The notes beneath the pieces are model-generated. The model did no database searches. It was given only the letters and a program-made list of their open reading frames with translations, and had not been told where the DNA came from. This document shows, piece after piece, positions 10,047 to 18,997 of a stretch of DNA of 33,624 bases; within the stretch, counting starts at the first letter, position 1, and every line of letters begins with the position of its first letter. Source of the DNA: Bacteroides sp. (GTDB taxonomy: Bacteria > Bacteroidota > Bacteroidia > Bacteroidales > Bacteroidaceae); assembly GCA_021202275.1 (NCBI GenBank), contig JAJQDI010000019.1, forward strand, positions 1-33,624, read 5' to 3'. The translations under genes were made by a program, and so were the position numbers.

Positions 10047-13000
10047 CTACTCCCTTTTCTGCTTGTATTCCTTCGGCGAGCAATCCATGTGGTCTTTAAA
10101 TACCTTACTGAAATACTGCGGCGTGGTGAAACCGCACATATAAGCCACTTCCGAGATGGTATACTGATCCGTATCCAACAGCTGCAACGCGCGTTTCAGC
10201 CGCATATTTTTTACAAAATCCGTAGGGGTCAGGCCCACGATCGCCTTTAGTTTGCGATAGAATACCGTACGGCTCATCCCCATCGCCTCTGCCAGATCGT
10301 CGATACGGAACTCCGGGTTCTGCATCTGTTCCTCTACGCTGGCGATGACCTTCCGTATAAACTCATCGTCGAAGCTGGTCACCTGCGGAACAGAAGGAGC
10401 CAGCAGATCCGGGTCTATCCGGTGCGGGGGAGTTTGCGAGGCAAGTATCTGGTTCGTATAGAAATCATACAGCATCCTGCGTTGTCTGAGGAGCGATTGG
10501 ATGCGTGCTTTCAGATAGACAGAGTTGAAGGGCTTGCTGATGTAGTCATCCGCCCCGTATTCCAGTCCCTGTATGCGATCTTCCACCGATGCTTTGGCCG
10601 AGAGCAGGATCACGGGAATGTGAGACGTATTGTGATTCTCTTTCACCGTTCTCAGGTATTCGATGCCATCCATCTCAGGCATCATGATGTCACTGATCAC
10701 CACATCCGGGATCTCCTGTTCGGTCAGCAACCATCCCTGCCTGCCGTCACAGGCTTCCAGTACCGTGTATTCCCGGCGCAGGATGTTGCCGATGAAGCGG
10801 CGGAGTTCGTCGTTGTCCTCTATGATCAGTACGGTAGTCTCTTTCTCCGCGGATGTATGTGCGGATACGGAGTCGTTGTCTCTTTCCCGGACCTTGTGGC
10901 CCGCCACCTGCGTATCCTGCGGATGGTCTTTCAGGATAAACTCCACTTCACTGTCCGATGTGAATGCGCTGTAGTTCCGGGGCAGCCGCACAGAGAAGGT
11001 ACTGCCTTTGTTGAGAGAACTTTCTACGGAGATGTCTCCATGCAGCAACACCAGCAGTTCCTTCACTAAAGAAAGGCCGATACCCGTCGAGAGTCCCGTA
11101 TGGAACGTATGGTTGGTTTCGAACCGGGCAAACAGCTTCTGGGTCTGGCTCACATGGAATCCTTTCCCCTCATCCCTGACACTGATCAGCAGGTGCTGCT
11201 CCGTAGAAGAGACCGTGAGCCAGATGCGCCGGTTGTCCGGAGTGTATTTGAAAGCGTTGGAAAGCAGGTTGAAGACGATCTTCTCCAGCTTATCTACATC
11301 CGTATACATCCTGAGTTCCGGCGTGGCACACTCCAACCGGAAGTCTGTGTTTTTCTGTTGAGCGATCGACCGGAAGTTCTCACAGAGTTGTTGCAACACA
11401 GCCACTACATCCGTATGTTCGATGTAGATCTTCATCTTGTTGTTCTGGATCTTGCGAAAATCCAGTATCTGATTGATTAGCCGCAACATACGGTCCGCGT
11501 TTCGTTTGGCCACCTGCATGTTCTCCGTTCCTTCTTCAGAAAGATCTTCATGGAGCAATGTCTCCTCTATCGGATTCACGATCAGCGTGAGCGGGGTGCG
11601 CAGTTCGTGGCTGATATCCGTGAAGAAACGCAGCTTCAGGTGGGTCAGTCTCTGCTCAAAATCCACTTTGTGTCTCAGGTTGGCAATATACAGGACAATG
11701 CAGGTGATGGCGACCACCAGGCCCAGTGCCAGCAACACATAGAGCAGGGCCGCCCAGCCTGTCTCGTGAAACCGGGGATGTACGTGGATATACAGAGAGG
11801 TTTCGTTGTCCACCCATACACCGTCTCCGTTGGTCGACTTCACCCGCAGTTCGTAATTCCCGGCAGGCAGTCCCGAAAAGGTTGCCGAGCGATGCGTTCC
11901 AATGTGCATCCACTGATCCGTGAGCCCCGTGATCTGATAGGCATATTCGATCCCCTCCGGATGGGTATAGTCTAATGCCGCGAAGGTGACCATGATGTTC
12001 CGTTCGGTAGCGGCCAGTTCCACTTTCTTTCTGTTGCCATGCAAAGGCTCTTTGCGGTAGCTGCCATGGAGATAGATATGAATGTCCGAAAATACAATAG
12101 GAGGTACGAAGTCGCTTTTGTGGATCTCATTGGGAGTAATGCGTAACACGCCCTGTACGGTTCCGAATATCAACTCTCCTGTGCTACGCATGATGGGATG
12201 GGCTTCGGAGATCTCCAGGTCGGTTTTCAGCACCTGTCTGTTGTAGTCCTGGAACACTCCTGTTTCCGGGTCGAAATTGGACAGTCCGTTCTCAGAAGCG
12301 ATCCACAACATCCCGTTCCTGTCTTCGATCACAGACATGGAAAAGTCCTGAGTCAGTCCGCTCATCTTGTTGAAGTGCTCGAACCGGATGTGGTCCGACA
12401 GCAGGTTGTTCCTGTCGGTGCGGTTGATACCCCCGCTGAGTGCGGTGATGTAGAGATCTCCTTTCCGGTTCTGGCAGATATTCAGGATATCGTTGTTGCT
12501 CAGACTGGTGAGGGATTCATTGGCCATCTGGTGGTAAAACACGATCGTCTCCGGACGGTCAAATCCGGAGCCATAGGAGAGGAGTCCGTCCGTAGTACCG
12601 ATCAGTATCACCCCGTTGTCGCATTCGTACAGACAATGTACCTTGCTGCATATCTGTATCGGATAGTTGCTCAGCAGATTCCCGGCATGTATAAATCGCA
12701 GTCCGCCTCCTTGCGGCAAGGTCTCCACCGGATTGAGCCCGCCTCCGTAGGTTCCTATCCAGATCCGTCTCTGCGAATCCTGGATCAGGCTGTACACAGA
12801 AGAGGAAGACAGGCTGTAGGGGTCGGCCGCGTCGGGCAGATACTGAGTCACTTTGTACGAGTCCGCAGTCTGAGGTTGCAGGAGGAAAAGTCCGTCCTGC
12901 TTGGTACCCAGCCAGATGTTTTTGTCTTCGTCTTCCAGCATACAATACACAAACATACCGAACCCGGCTTTCGGGTTCCGGACGATTTTTCCGTCGCGGG

Positions 13001-14405
13001 TGAGGTTGCCCAGCCAGCGGTTCTCTTTGTCGTAGATGCTCACCTGTGTAGGCTGTTTGGCGCTGTTGGGTTTCCATCCCACCCAGAACCGTTTCCGGTG
13101 ATCTTCCATGAACGAACGGGCTTCCGACTTGCCCGGATCGGAGATATAGTCGTAGTTCTTTTTTGAAAACGATACATAATTGAAACCCTTGTCGTTCATA
13201 TACCACAGATTGCTGTGGGTATCGATCAGGTGTGCGAAGGAGTTGAAGGTAAAGAAAACCTGCTCGTCCTTCTCTATGAGATACGCGCGTTGCAGCGTAG
13301 AGTTTTTCTCCTGGTAGAAACAGTAGTCGCCGTCTCTGGGTTTTATCCATACGGTCCCGTTTTCATCTTCATGGATAAACTCCTCTGCGATATAGTGGCT
13401 GGCAATTTCTTCCTCCGAGGTATAGCTGAAGAAAGAAAGCTCTTCCTGGCCGGGATCCAGCCGCACTACCTTCTTGCTATCGGAGAGGAACCACAGATGT
13501 CCCCGACTGTCTTCAAAGAAAGAGGTACATACCACAGGCCTTCCTTCTGTCTGAGTATCGTAGTGCCGATAGGTCTCCTGGGCTGTATCGTACAGAACGA
13601 TGGCCCCTTCCGTGGCGATAACTACCTGCTGGCCGCGTGTCTTTTCCAGCAGATGCACCGCGGAGAGTCCGGGGGCCGACGGGCAGGGAATGATGTTGCC
13701 ATCCGGCTGATACCTGGCAAAGATGCCGCTGCGGGTAGCCAGGAAAATCCCGTGGTCCGTCTCTGTCATATACATGAACGGCATGCGGTTGTGTACCGGC
13801 TTGTCTCCGACAATGGCGATCCCCTGGTTGGTGAGTAACCACTCATCGCCGTCGGTATCCTGGAATATCTGATACAATTCGTCACCGATCCTGTTTTTCT
13901 CTTCGTTCTCGTACAGGGTGACCGATCCGGGACTGCGGTAGTTGTTCTCATCTATTCTGTACAACTCGTTGCGGGCTCCTCTGGCCCAGGTGATGCCACG
14001 TTCCAGTACAAAGAACTCTTGTATCGGACCCGGATGGAGCTGGGTGTTGTACAGGAATACATCTTCAAACTTCTCGTTATAGGTGTCAAACAGATACAAA
14101 GAGTTGCTGTGAGTGAAACACCAGATGTTGTTCAGCGAACTTTTCCGGATAGTAATGATCCTGTGGTTGTTCATCCGTACCGGATCGGAAGGGTAGGTCT
14201 TGAAGTTCTGAAAAGCGTAGCCGTCGAAGCGCTCCAAGCCATTCCACGTACTTATCCAGATGTAGCCATTGTCGTCCTGCAACAGACTCAATGCCCTGTT
14301 CTGCGACAGGCCGTTGGTCACCGAATAGTGCTTGAACTGGAGCAGGCTCTGACCCGTCAGTGCCAGAGACAAACAGAGGAAGGCTGCTGAAAATAGGGAT
14401 CGCAT
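10047..14405 (-). CDS. Hybrid two-component sensor/regulator (HTCS)
   Basis: One-protein sensor and transcription activator typical of Bacteroidetes polysaccharide loci. ATG at 14405 is chosen because it opens the signal peptide MRSLFSAAFLCLSLALTGQS; the longer frame adds an unlikely N-terminus. The protein is 1452 residues. It has a periplasmic two-bladed propeller sensor with repeated WIGT-type blades, a Y_Y_Y-like domain (about 815-880), one membrane segment (about 884-910), a histidine kinase (phospho-acceptor His about 933 in DISHELRTPL; N-box about 1050; DEGKGF about 1078) and a receiver (acidic pair in IIEDND, phospho-Asp about 1239 in VVISDIMMPEMDG, Lys about 1291). A C-terminal AraC-type helix-turn-helix (about 1348-1452) follows. 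It is expected to bind an oligosaccharide in the periplasm and activate susC, GH28, CE7 and CE8; target sites are not visible. Confidence 0.97.
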   Translation of the reverse strand: MRSLFSAAFLCLSLALTGQSLLQFKHYSVTNGLSQNRALSLLQDDNGYIWISTWNGLERFDGYAFQNFKTYPSDPVRMNNHRIITIRKSSLNNIWCFTHSNSLYLFDTYNEKFEDVFLYNTQLHPGPIQEFFVLERGITWARGARNELYRIDENNYRSPGSVTLYENEEKNRIGDELYQIFQDTDGDEWLLTNQGIAIVGDKPVHNRMPFMYMTETDHGIFLATRSGIFARYQPDGNIIPCPSAPGLSAVHLLEKTRGQQVVIATEGAIVLYDTAQETYRHYDTQTEGRPVVCTSFFEDSRGHLWFLSDSKKVVRLDPGQEELSFFSYTSEEEIASHYIAEEFIHEDENGTVWIKPRDGDYCFYQEKNSTLQRAYLIEKDEQVFFTFNSFAHLIDTHSNLWYMNDKGFNYVSFSKKNYDYISDPGKSEARSFMEDHRKRFWVGWKPNSAKQPTQVSIYDKENRWLGNLTRDGKIVRNPKAGFGMFVYCMLEDEDKNIWLGTKQDGLFLLQPQTADSYKVTQYLPDAADPYSLSSSSVYSLIQDSQRRIWIGTYGGGLNPVETLPQGGGLRFIHAGNLLSNYPIQICSKVHCLYECDNGVILIGTTDGLLSYGSGFDRPETIVFYHQMANESLTSLSNNDILNICQNRKGDLYITALSGGINRTDRNNLLSDHIRFEHFNKMSGLTQDFSMSVIEDRNGMLWIASENGLSNFDPETGVFQDYNRQVLKTDLEISEAHPIMRSTGELIFGTVQGVLRITPNEIHKSDFVPPIVFSDIHIYLHGSYRKEPLHGNRKKVELAATERNIMVTFAALDYTHPEGIEYAYQITGLTDQWMHIGTHRSATFSGLPAGNYELRVKSTNGDGVWVDNETSLYIHVHPRFHETGWAALLYVLLALGLVVAITCIVLYIANLRHKVDFEQRLTHLKLRFFTDISHELRTPLTLIVNPIEETLLHEDLSEEGTENMQVAKRNADRMLRLINQILDFRKIQNNKMKIYIEHTDVVAVLQQLCENFRSIAQQKNTDFRLECATPELRMYTDVDKLEKIVFNLLSNAFKYTPDNRRIWLTVSSTEQHLLISVRDEGKGFHVSQTQKLFARFETNHTFHTGLSTGIGLSLVKELLVLLHGDISVESSLNKGSTFSVRLPRNYSAFTSDSEVEFILKDHPQDTQVAGHKVRERDNDSVSAHTSAEKETTVLIIEDNDELRRFIGNILRREYTVLEACDGRQGWLLTEQEIPDVVISDIMMPEMDGIEYLRTVKENHNTSHIPVILLSAKASVEDRIQGLEYGADDYISKPFNSVYLKARIQSLLRQRRMLYDFYTNQILASQTPPHRIDPDLLAPSVPQVTSFDDEFIRKVIASVEEQMQNPEFRIDDLAEAMGMSRTVFYRKLKAIVGLTPTDFVKNMRLKRALQLLDTDQYTISEVAYMCGFTTPQYFSKVFKDHMDCSPKEYKQKRE

Positions 14406-14664
14406 AAGAATGTTCCTTTGTGTGGTTGTATACAAGTAAGGTAAATATAAGCAAAAAACCTGAGTATCAAACCCGGAGAACGGAAATTGCACGGTTTTGA
14501 ACGGAATTTATAACGAAAAGATACCTCTTTTTCACAACAGGAACCCTGAAAAAAGCCCGGGAGAGATTTTTATATGCAAAGAGATGTACCGGAGGGGGAG
14601 GGAAGGAACATAGAGCCGGAAGCAATTGCGATGCGGTTTCCCGGAAGCTATCAGTGGCAGGAAA

Positions 14665-14725
14665 TCCTGTGGTTTTTATGGAACAGAGCAATCCCAGAGC
14701 ATTCTGTTCCATAAAAGCCACAGGA
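14665..14725 (-). terminator. Long hairpin after the Cys-rich lipoprotein gene
   Basis: A 23-base inverted repeat (14665-14687 with 14703-14725) pairs throughout except for one G-U-type position, around a 15-base loop. It begins about 20 bases past the lipoprotein stop, between that gene and the HTCS gene. The T-run on the minus strand is short, so termination is likely but not certain. Confidence 0.6.
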
Positions 14726-14743
14726 TAGATTGAGTTTCGGGCA

Positions 14744-15007
14744 TCAGCCTTTATCAAATTCGTCGGGGTTGGGTCTTTCCGAACCGCCACCGCCACCTTT
14801 GTGGCATTGACAACCGGGACCGCATTCGCAGCAGGTCTCACAATTTTCCGGACAAATGTGGTGCGCGGGGATGGGTCTGCAACCACACGTTGCTTCCACA
14901 GTTTCTACTTTTTCTGTTTCGGCCAGAACAGATTCATTTTTTACCTGTGTACAGGCACATAAGAACAGGCACGCGAATAAAGTCAATGCTGGCAAATAAT
15001 TTTTCAT
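14744..15007 (-). CDS. Small cysteine-rich lipoprotein
   Basis: An 87-residue protein with a lipoprotein signal (MKNYLPALTL...LFLCACTQ; lipidated Cys19). A Glu/Val-rich linker follows, then a compact cluster of nine cysteines between residues 41 and 68 (CGC, then CPENCETCCECGPGCQC), with two adjacent His (PAHHIC) and one more (CHK). It ends in a GGGGG run and an acidic tail (PNPDEFDKG). The spacing looks like a metal- or disulfide-rich knot; metal binding is an inference. I do not recognise the family. It is divergent from the GH28 gene and upstream of the HTCS gene on the same strand, but a strong hairpin separates it from HTCS, so it is probably its own transcript. The ATG at 15007 is the only sensible start. 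Confidence 0.75.
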   Translation of the reverse strand: MKNYLPALTLFACLFLCACTQVKNESVLAETEKVETVEATCGCRPIPAHHICPENCETCCECGPGCQCHKGGGGGSERPNPDEFDKG

Positions 15008-15068
15008 ACAAGTGTTTTTAGGAGTTATACTACTGTGTTGATAATTGGGAAATAAAGATATTTTAGTC

Positions 15069-15098
15069 TTTGTATAGGTGATCAGATCAGTATATTTG
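15069..15098 (+). promoter_or_regulatory. Orphan consensus promoter
   Basis: TTTG (15069-15072), 18 bases, then TATATTTG (15091-15098). Both boxes match the Bacteroidetes consensus exactly, with spacing one base short of the usual range. No gene starts close downstream. Confidence 0.4.
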
Positions 15099-15426
15099 TC
15101 TGGTTTTAATAGTTTTTTTGTCTAACTAGTCTGTTTTCTGTTATATACGAAAATGTCGGATACAAAAATAAATAACTTTTTATTGAAAACCAAACATGTC
15201 GCACTTATTTTTCAGTGTGTTCTTTTCTCAAATGGATGAGCTTTTGCTGAGACGGTAATTGTCATGATTTATTTTATAACCTTATCTGTTTGTTATGGAC
15301 AGCTGCGTTGTTTTCTTCTGCAGGTAAGTCATAGGGTGGAGTCGGATCGTGTGTGTTGTATGACTGGCTGGTTACAGGAAAATGAGTGTAATAATAAGTC
15401 AAAGTAGTACACAAACTGATCGGTCT

Positions 15427-15458
15427 ATTGACACACATGTATCCGGGTTCTATATTTG
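15427..15458 (+). promoter_or_regulatory. Candidate GH28 promoter
   Basis: ATTG (15427-15430, three of four match to TTTG), 20 bases, then TATATTTG (15451-15458, exact -7). It would start a leader of about 65 bases before the GH28 ATG at 15529. Confidence 0.5.
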
Positions 15459-15528
15459 TAAGTGTCCTGTCCTTACGGATCATTCTCAGGTGTGGTCTGT
15501 TGCAGCATCATTTATTTAAAAGACATGT

Positions 15529-16917
15529 ATGAAAAAACTTTTTTACTTTTTTGTGATCACTCTTTCGCTTACTGTATATGCCTGTAAAGAGAAAGAGGAA
15601 GATCATTGGAGAGAGATGACCGATGTATACAACTCCATTGTAGCTCTGTCTTTTCCCGACAGGGATTTTATCATGACCCACTATCACCATCCCGCGGATA
15701 CTCTCTATACGGAAGCCATCCGGAAAGCCATTGAGCATTGTGCTGCGGAAGGGGGCGGACGCGTTGTGATACCGGACGGGGAATTCCTTACCGGGCCCAT
15801 TCGCCTCAGGTCGCACGTGAATCTGCACCTTGCAGACAGTGCCCGGTTGTTGTTTGTAACCGATCCCAACCTGTTCGACGTGGTACGTACCCGTATAGAG
15901 GGGATCGATTGTTACAACCTGTCTCCGCTGATCTATGCGTATGAAGAGACTCATATAGCCATTACCGGCAACGGAGTGATGGACGGACAGGCTTCGGAAG
16001 ACAACTGGTTTGGCCGGGCAAAACGTATGAGGCAGACCTTGCCCGATGGGACCCGGATAGATGAAAAAAGCAGGTTGTATCAGATGAAGGTAGACCAGAC
16101 CCCTTTTGAAGAGCGCGTTTTCCGGGGAGAAGAGGGCATCCGTCCGCAGTTTATCAACCTATATAAATGCCGGGACGTGCTTCTGGAAGGCTTCACCCTG
16201 CTGCGTTCGCCCTTCTGGCTGATCCATCCCCTGCTCTCTGAGAATGTCACTGTCAGAGGGGTGAAGATGATCAGCCACGGCAACAACAACGACGGTTGCG
16301 ATCCGGAATCGTGCAAAAACGTGCTGATCGAAGATTGCTATTTCGATACCGGAGACGACTGCATCGCCATCAAGTCCGGACGCGATGAGGACGGACGCTT
16401 CTGGAACATTCCCTGCGAAAACGTCATTGTCCGCCATTGTGTCATGAAAGACGGACACGCCGGAGTAGCGATCGGCAGTGAAGTCACAGGCGGGTGTTAC
16501 AACGTCTAGGTAGAGAATTGCCGGATGGACAGTCCGCACCTGGACCGCATCATCCGCATCAAATCCAGTGCCGAACGGGGCGGAGAAGTGAAGAATGTCT
16601 ATGTGCGTCGTATCGAAGTAGGGGAGTGCAGGCAGTCTATCCTCGGTATGGAACTCAAATACTGGAAAGTGACCGATGGTCCTTATCCTCCCTATTTTCA
16701 CAACATCCACCTGGAGCATATTACCAGCAACAAGAGCCAGTATGTCATGCACCTGGATGGTTTCGACGATAAGATCCGGGTCCGGGATATCTATGTGAAG
16801 AATTGTGTATTTAACGGAGTTGTCCATCCCGATATCAACATGATCGTAGGGGTAGAGAATATCCGGTTCGACCATGTGAGTGTAAACGGCCAGGAATATA
16901 AAAGGATTTACGATTGA
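15529..16917 (+). pseudogene. GH28 polygalacturonase-like, interrupted by in-frame TAG
   Basis: GH28 enzymes hydrolyse alpha-1,4 galacturonic linkages in pectin by an inverting mechanism. The reading frame has 462 sense-or-stop codons after ATG 15529, with a lipoprotein-like signal (MKKLFYFFVI...VYAC, Cys19). A right-handed parallel beta-helix follows. Active-site motifs: NNNDGCDPES (about 252-261), DTGDDCIAIKSG (273-284), DGHAGVAIGSE (about 308-318), and RIIRIKSS (RIK about 343-345). TAG at 16507-16509 is codon 327, between GGCYNV and VENCRMD. The frame and family similarity resume immediately after it, and a TGG-to-TAG change (Trp) is the likeliest origin. A truncated product would lack the RIK lysine and so be inactive. 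Alternatives are readthrough or a sequence error. The family call is firm. Confidence 0.88.
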
Positions 16918-17069
16918 CGGATGGATGGATTTACGATTGACAGATGTACGATGTACGATTGGAAATACAATTAACTTGATGTAGGCATCCTCTTGTAGAG
17001 ACGCACGGCGTGCGTCTTCGCGGTGTACATAGTCTTTTTTCAGACATAAGAACAAAAGAACATATAAGA
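16918..17069. repeat. Short repeats and REP-like palindrome after GH28
   Basis: Directly after the GH28 stop come repeated ACGATTG/ACGATGT-type words (16908-16962). A compact palindrome AGACGCAC-GGC-GTGCGTCT follows at 16999-17017, of the GTAGAGACGCACGG... kind often scattered between Bacteroidetes genes (recollection, not checked). It could act as an RNA-stabilising hairpin or a transposase-dependent REP element. Confidence 0.55.
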
Positions 17070-17234
17070 GTTGTAAGTTATAAGTTTTAAGTTGTGACTT
17101 ATCACTCATCACTTACTATTTATCACTTATAGATAGATGTGATCCTACACATTCCATCTTTCTTCTTTTGTTCTTTTGTTCTTCTGTCTGATAAGAGAAG
17201 CATCCTTCAGAACTTACAACTTACAACTTAAAAC
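17070..17234 (+). repeat. Inverted-repeat copy A flanking the CE7 gene
   Basis: About 165 bases whose reverse complement recurs at 18737-18896. The core (about 17091-17204) matches with only a handful of mismatches and one small indel. Its ends are themselves imperfect inverted repeats (GTTGTAAGTTATAAG... and ...CTTACAACTTAAAAC), so each copy looks like a MITE-like unit. No coding potential was seen. Confidence 0.8.
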
Positions 17235-17319
17235 CCTTACTGTTTTTCTTGTCTGTGTGTCAGTCGATCCGTAAACCGGAAAAAATTTGTTTATTTGCAT
17301 ATCCCAAACAAATAAAACC

Positions 17320-18633
17320 ATGAACAAGCCATTTCTTTTCATTATTTTATGTGTATGCGTTTCCCTGCCTGTCGCAACACAGAACTATCCGCATCAGAGT
17401 GATATTCTCTGGGTTACCACTCCCGATCGTACCGATTGGATCTATCAGACAGGTGAGAACGCTACGATTGACGTTGCTGTCTATGAATATGGAGTGCTTC
17501 TGGACAATCAGGAGATTACATATAGTATTGGGCAGGATTGCCTGGAACCCGATACGCAGGGATCGGTAACGCTCGAAAACGGAAAAGCCCGCATCGCTAT
17601 CGGTACCATGGACAAACCCGGTTTCCGCGATTGCCAGCTGAGTCTGCAATCTCAAGGTCGCACTTATAAACACCACATCAAAGTCGGGTTCTCGCCGGAA
17701 CAGATCGTACCCTATACACAGATGCCCGATGATTTCGAAGACTTCTGGAAGCGTGCGCTGGAAGAGCAGGCCCGCTGTCCCATGCTTCCCGAAGTGAAAT
17801 ACGTAGAAGAATACTCTTCCGACAAGGTAGAGTGTTACCTGGTAAAGTTGCAGTGTGACCGTCCCGGACAGTTTGTCTATGGCTACCTCACCAAACCCCG
17901 CGGGGAGGGCCGCTACCCGGTGGTAGTCTCTCCTCCGGGAGCCGGGGTAAAGCCTATGGACCCCCTCAAGACCTTGTTTTATGCGGAAAACAACTGCATC
18001 CGTCTGGATATGGAGATACACGGCATCCACCCTGCTCTGGATGCGGAGACCTACAGAGACATTTCCCGTACCTTCGGAGATCATCACCGGAACGGCTACC
18101 TGGCCAATGGCATTACCCATCGCGATACCTACTACATGAAAAAGGTGTATCTGGCCTGTGTACGCGCGGTAGACTATCTGTGTACCCTTCCTGAGTGGGA
18201 TGGTGTGAACGTCATCGCTCAGGGAGGTAGTCAGGGAGGAGCGCTGGCGCTGATCCTTTCCGCGCTGGACAGCCGTATCACTGCTTGCGTAGCCAACCAT
18301 CCGGCTCTCTCCGATATGGCAGGATATGCCGAAAAAGGACGCACTGGTGGATATCCCCACTTCGGACGCGCATACAAAGGAGTGGAACTGACCCCGGAGG
18401 TGATCCGGACACTGGCCTATTACGACGTGGTCAATTTTGCCCGTCTCATTACCGTTCCGGTATTCCTGACCTGGGGATTCAACGACAATGTGTGTCCACC
18501 TACTACCAGCTACGCGGTCTATAATGTACTTACCTGTCCCAAAGAGGCACTGATCACCCCGGTCAACGAGCACTGGGTGTCTACGGCTACACGATACACA
18601 CAATTGGACTGGATCAAAAGTCAGTTGAAATAA
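17320..18633 (+). CDS. CE7-type acetyl esterase (acetyl xylan esterase, AXE1 family)
   Basis: Removes acetyl groups from plant polysaccharides or oligosaccharides; in this locus acetylated pectin is the likely substrate. The ATG at 17320 opens a signal peptide (MNKPFLFIILCVCVSLPVATQ); the earlier TTG adds 11 residues that do not fit. The protein is 437 residues. An N-terminal beta-sandwich-like region (about 20-125) precedes an alpha/beta-hydrolase domain. Visible motifs: VSPPGAG oxyanion region, nucleophile Ser about 304 in GGSQGG, acid Asp about 389 in WGFNDNVCPP and His about 418 in NEHW. CE7 catalytic domains are about 320 residues, so the N-terminal addition is notable. It is transcribed with its neighbours but isolated by repeats on both sides, so it may have its own promoter. 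A weak TTTATTTG lies at 17290-17297. Confidence 0.9.
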   Translation: MNKPFLFIILCVCVSLPVATQNYPHQSDILWVTTPDRTDWIYQTGENATIDVAVYEYGVLLDNQEITYSIGQDCLEPDTQGSVTLENGKARIAIGTMDKPGFRDCQLSLQSQGRTYKHHIKVGFSPEQIVPYTQMPDDFEDFWKRALEEQARCPMLPEVKYVEEYSSDKVECYLVKLQCDRPGQFVYGYLTKPRGEGRYPVVVSPPGAGVKPMDPLKTLFYAENNCIRLDMEIHGIHPALDAETYRDISRTFGDHHRNGYLANGITHRDTYYMKKVYLACVRAVDYLCTLPEWDGVNVIAQGGSQGGALALILSALDSRITACVANHPALSDMAGYAEKGRTGGYPHFGRAYKGVELTPEVIRTLAYYDVVNFARLITVPVFLTWGFNDNVCPPTTSYAVYNVLTCPKEALITPVNEHWVSTATRYTQLDWIKSQLK

Positions 18634-18645
18634 AACTGTATGTAA

Positions 18646-18782
18646 GTTGTAAGTTCTAGGTTTTGAGTTTTAAGCCTGAATGATGTTTCTTTTATCAGAC
18701 AGAAGAACAGTAAGAGTTGTAAGTTCTAAGTTTTGAGTTTTAAGTTTTGAATGATGCTTCTCTATATCAGACAGAAGAACAG
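18646..18782 (+). repeat. Tandem ~70-base direct repeat after the CE7 gene
   Basis: Two units with a 70-base period, about 18646-18710 and 18716-18782. Both begin GTTGTAAGTTCTA and end in TATCAGACAGAAGAACAG, with scattered differences. The second unit overlaps the start of inverted-repeat copy B. This looks like local duplication within the repeat. Confidence 0.75.
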
Positions 18783-18896
18783 AAGAACAAAAGAAGAAAA
18801 GAAGAAAGATGGAATGTGTAGGATCATATCTATCTATAAATGATAAATAGTAAGTGATGAATGATAAGTCACAACTTATAACTTAAAACTTACAAC
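18737..18896 (-). repeat. Inverted-repeat copy B flanking the CE7 gene
   Basis: Reverse-complement copy of 17070-17234, sharing the core with words such as GATCCTACACATTCCATC (in minus orientation) and the TCTTCTTTTGTTCTT tract. Together the two copies enclose exactly one gene, the CE7 esterase. Confidence 0.8.
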
Positions 18897-18930
18897 TTAA
18901 AACTTATAAAGTATACTATCTGTTCAGCCT

Positions 18931-18962
18931 GTTGTTTACCTGCGAATGACCCTTTACATTTG
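18931..18962 (+). promoter_or_regulatory. Candidate CE8 promoter
   Basis: GTTG (18931-18934), 20 bases, then TACATTTG (18955-18962), an exact -7 match. It lies 35 bases upstream of the pectinesterase ATG at 18998 and just outside repeat copy B. Confidence 0.5.
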
Positions 18963-18997
18963 CGACAGATAATGAAGTACAACCCAAAAAGATCACT

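Larger units (their letters stand above)
15008..15528. other. AT-rich divergent intergenic region
   Basis: About 520 bases between the divergent Cys-rich lipoprotein and GH28 genes. No credible protein gene was seen. It contains two plus-strand consensus-like promoters (15069-15098 and 15427-15458). The first lies more than 400 bases before GH28, so the region could hold a long leader or a small RNA. Confidence 0.4.

Noticed and set aside
15274..15483. Minus-strand 69-codon frame in the GH28 upstream region
   Set aside because: No signal, family pattern or start context; it covers a good plus-strand promoter.
1224..16509. Genome-wide recoding of TAG as a sense codon
   Set aside because: Only two internal TAG codons were found, long genes such as susC, susD and the dehydrogenase have none in frame, and the HTCS gene appears to end normally at TAG (10047-10049). 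Nonsense changes or sequence errors are simpler.
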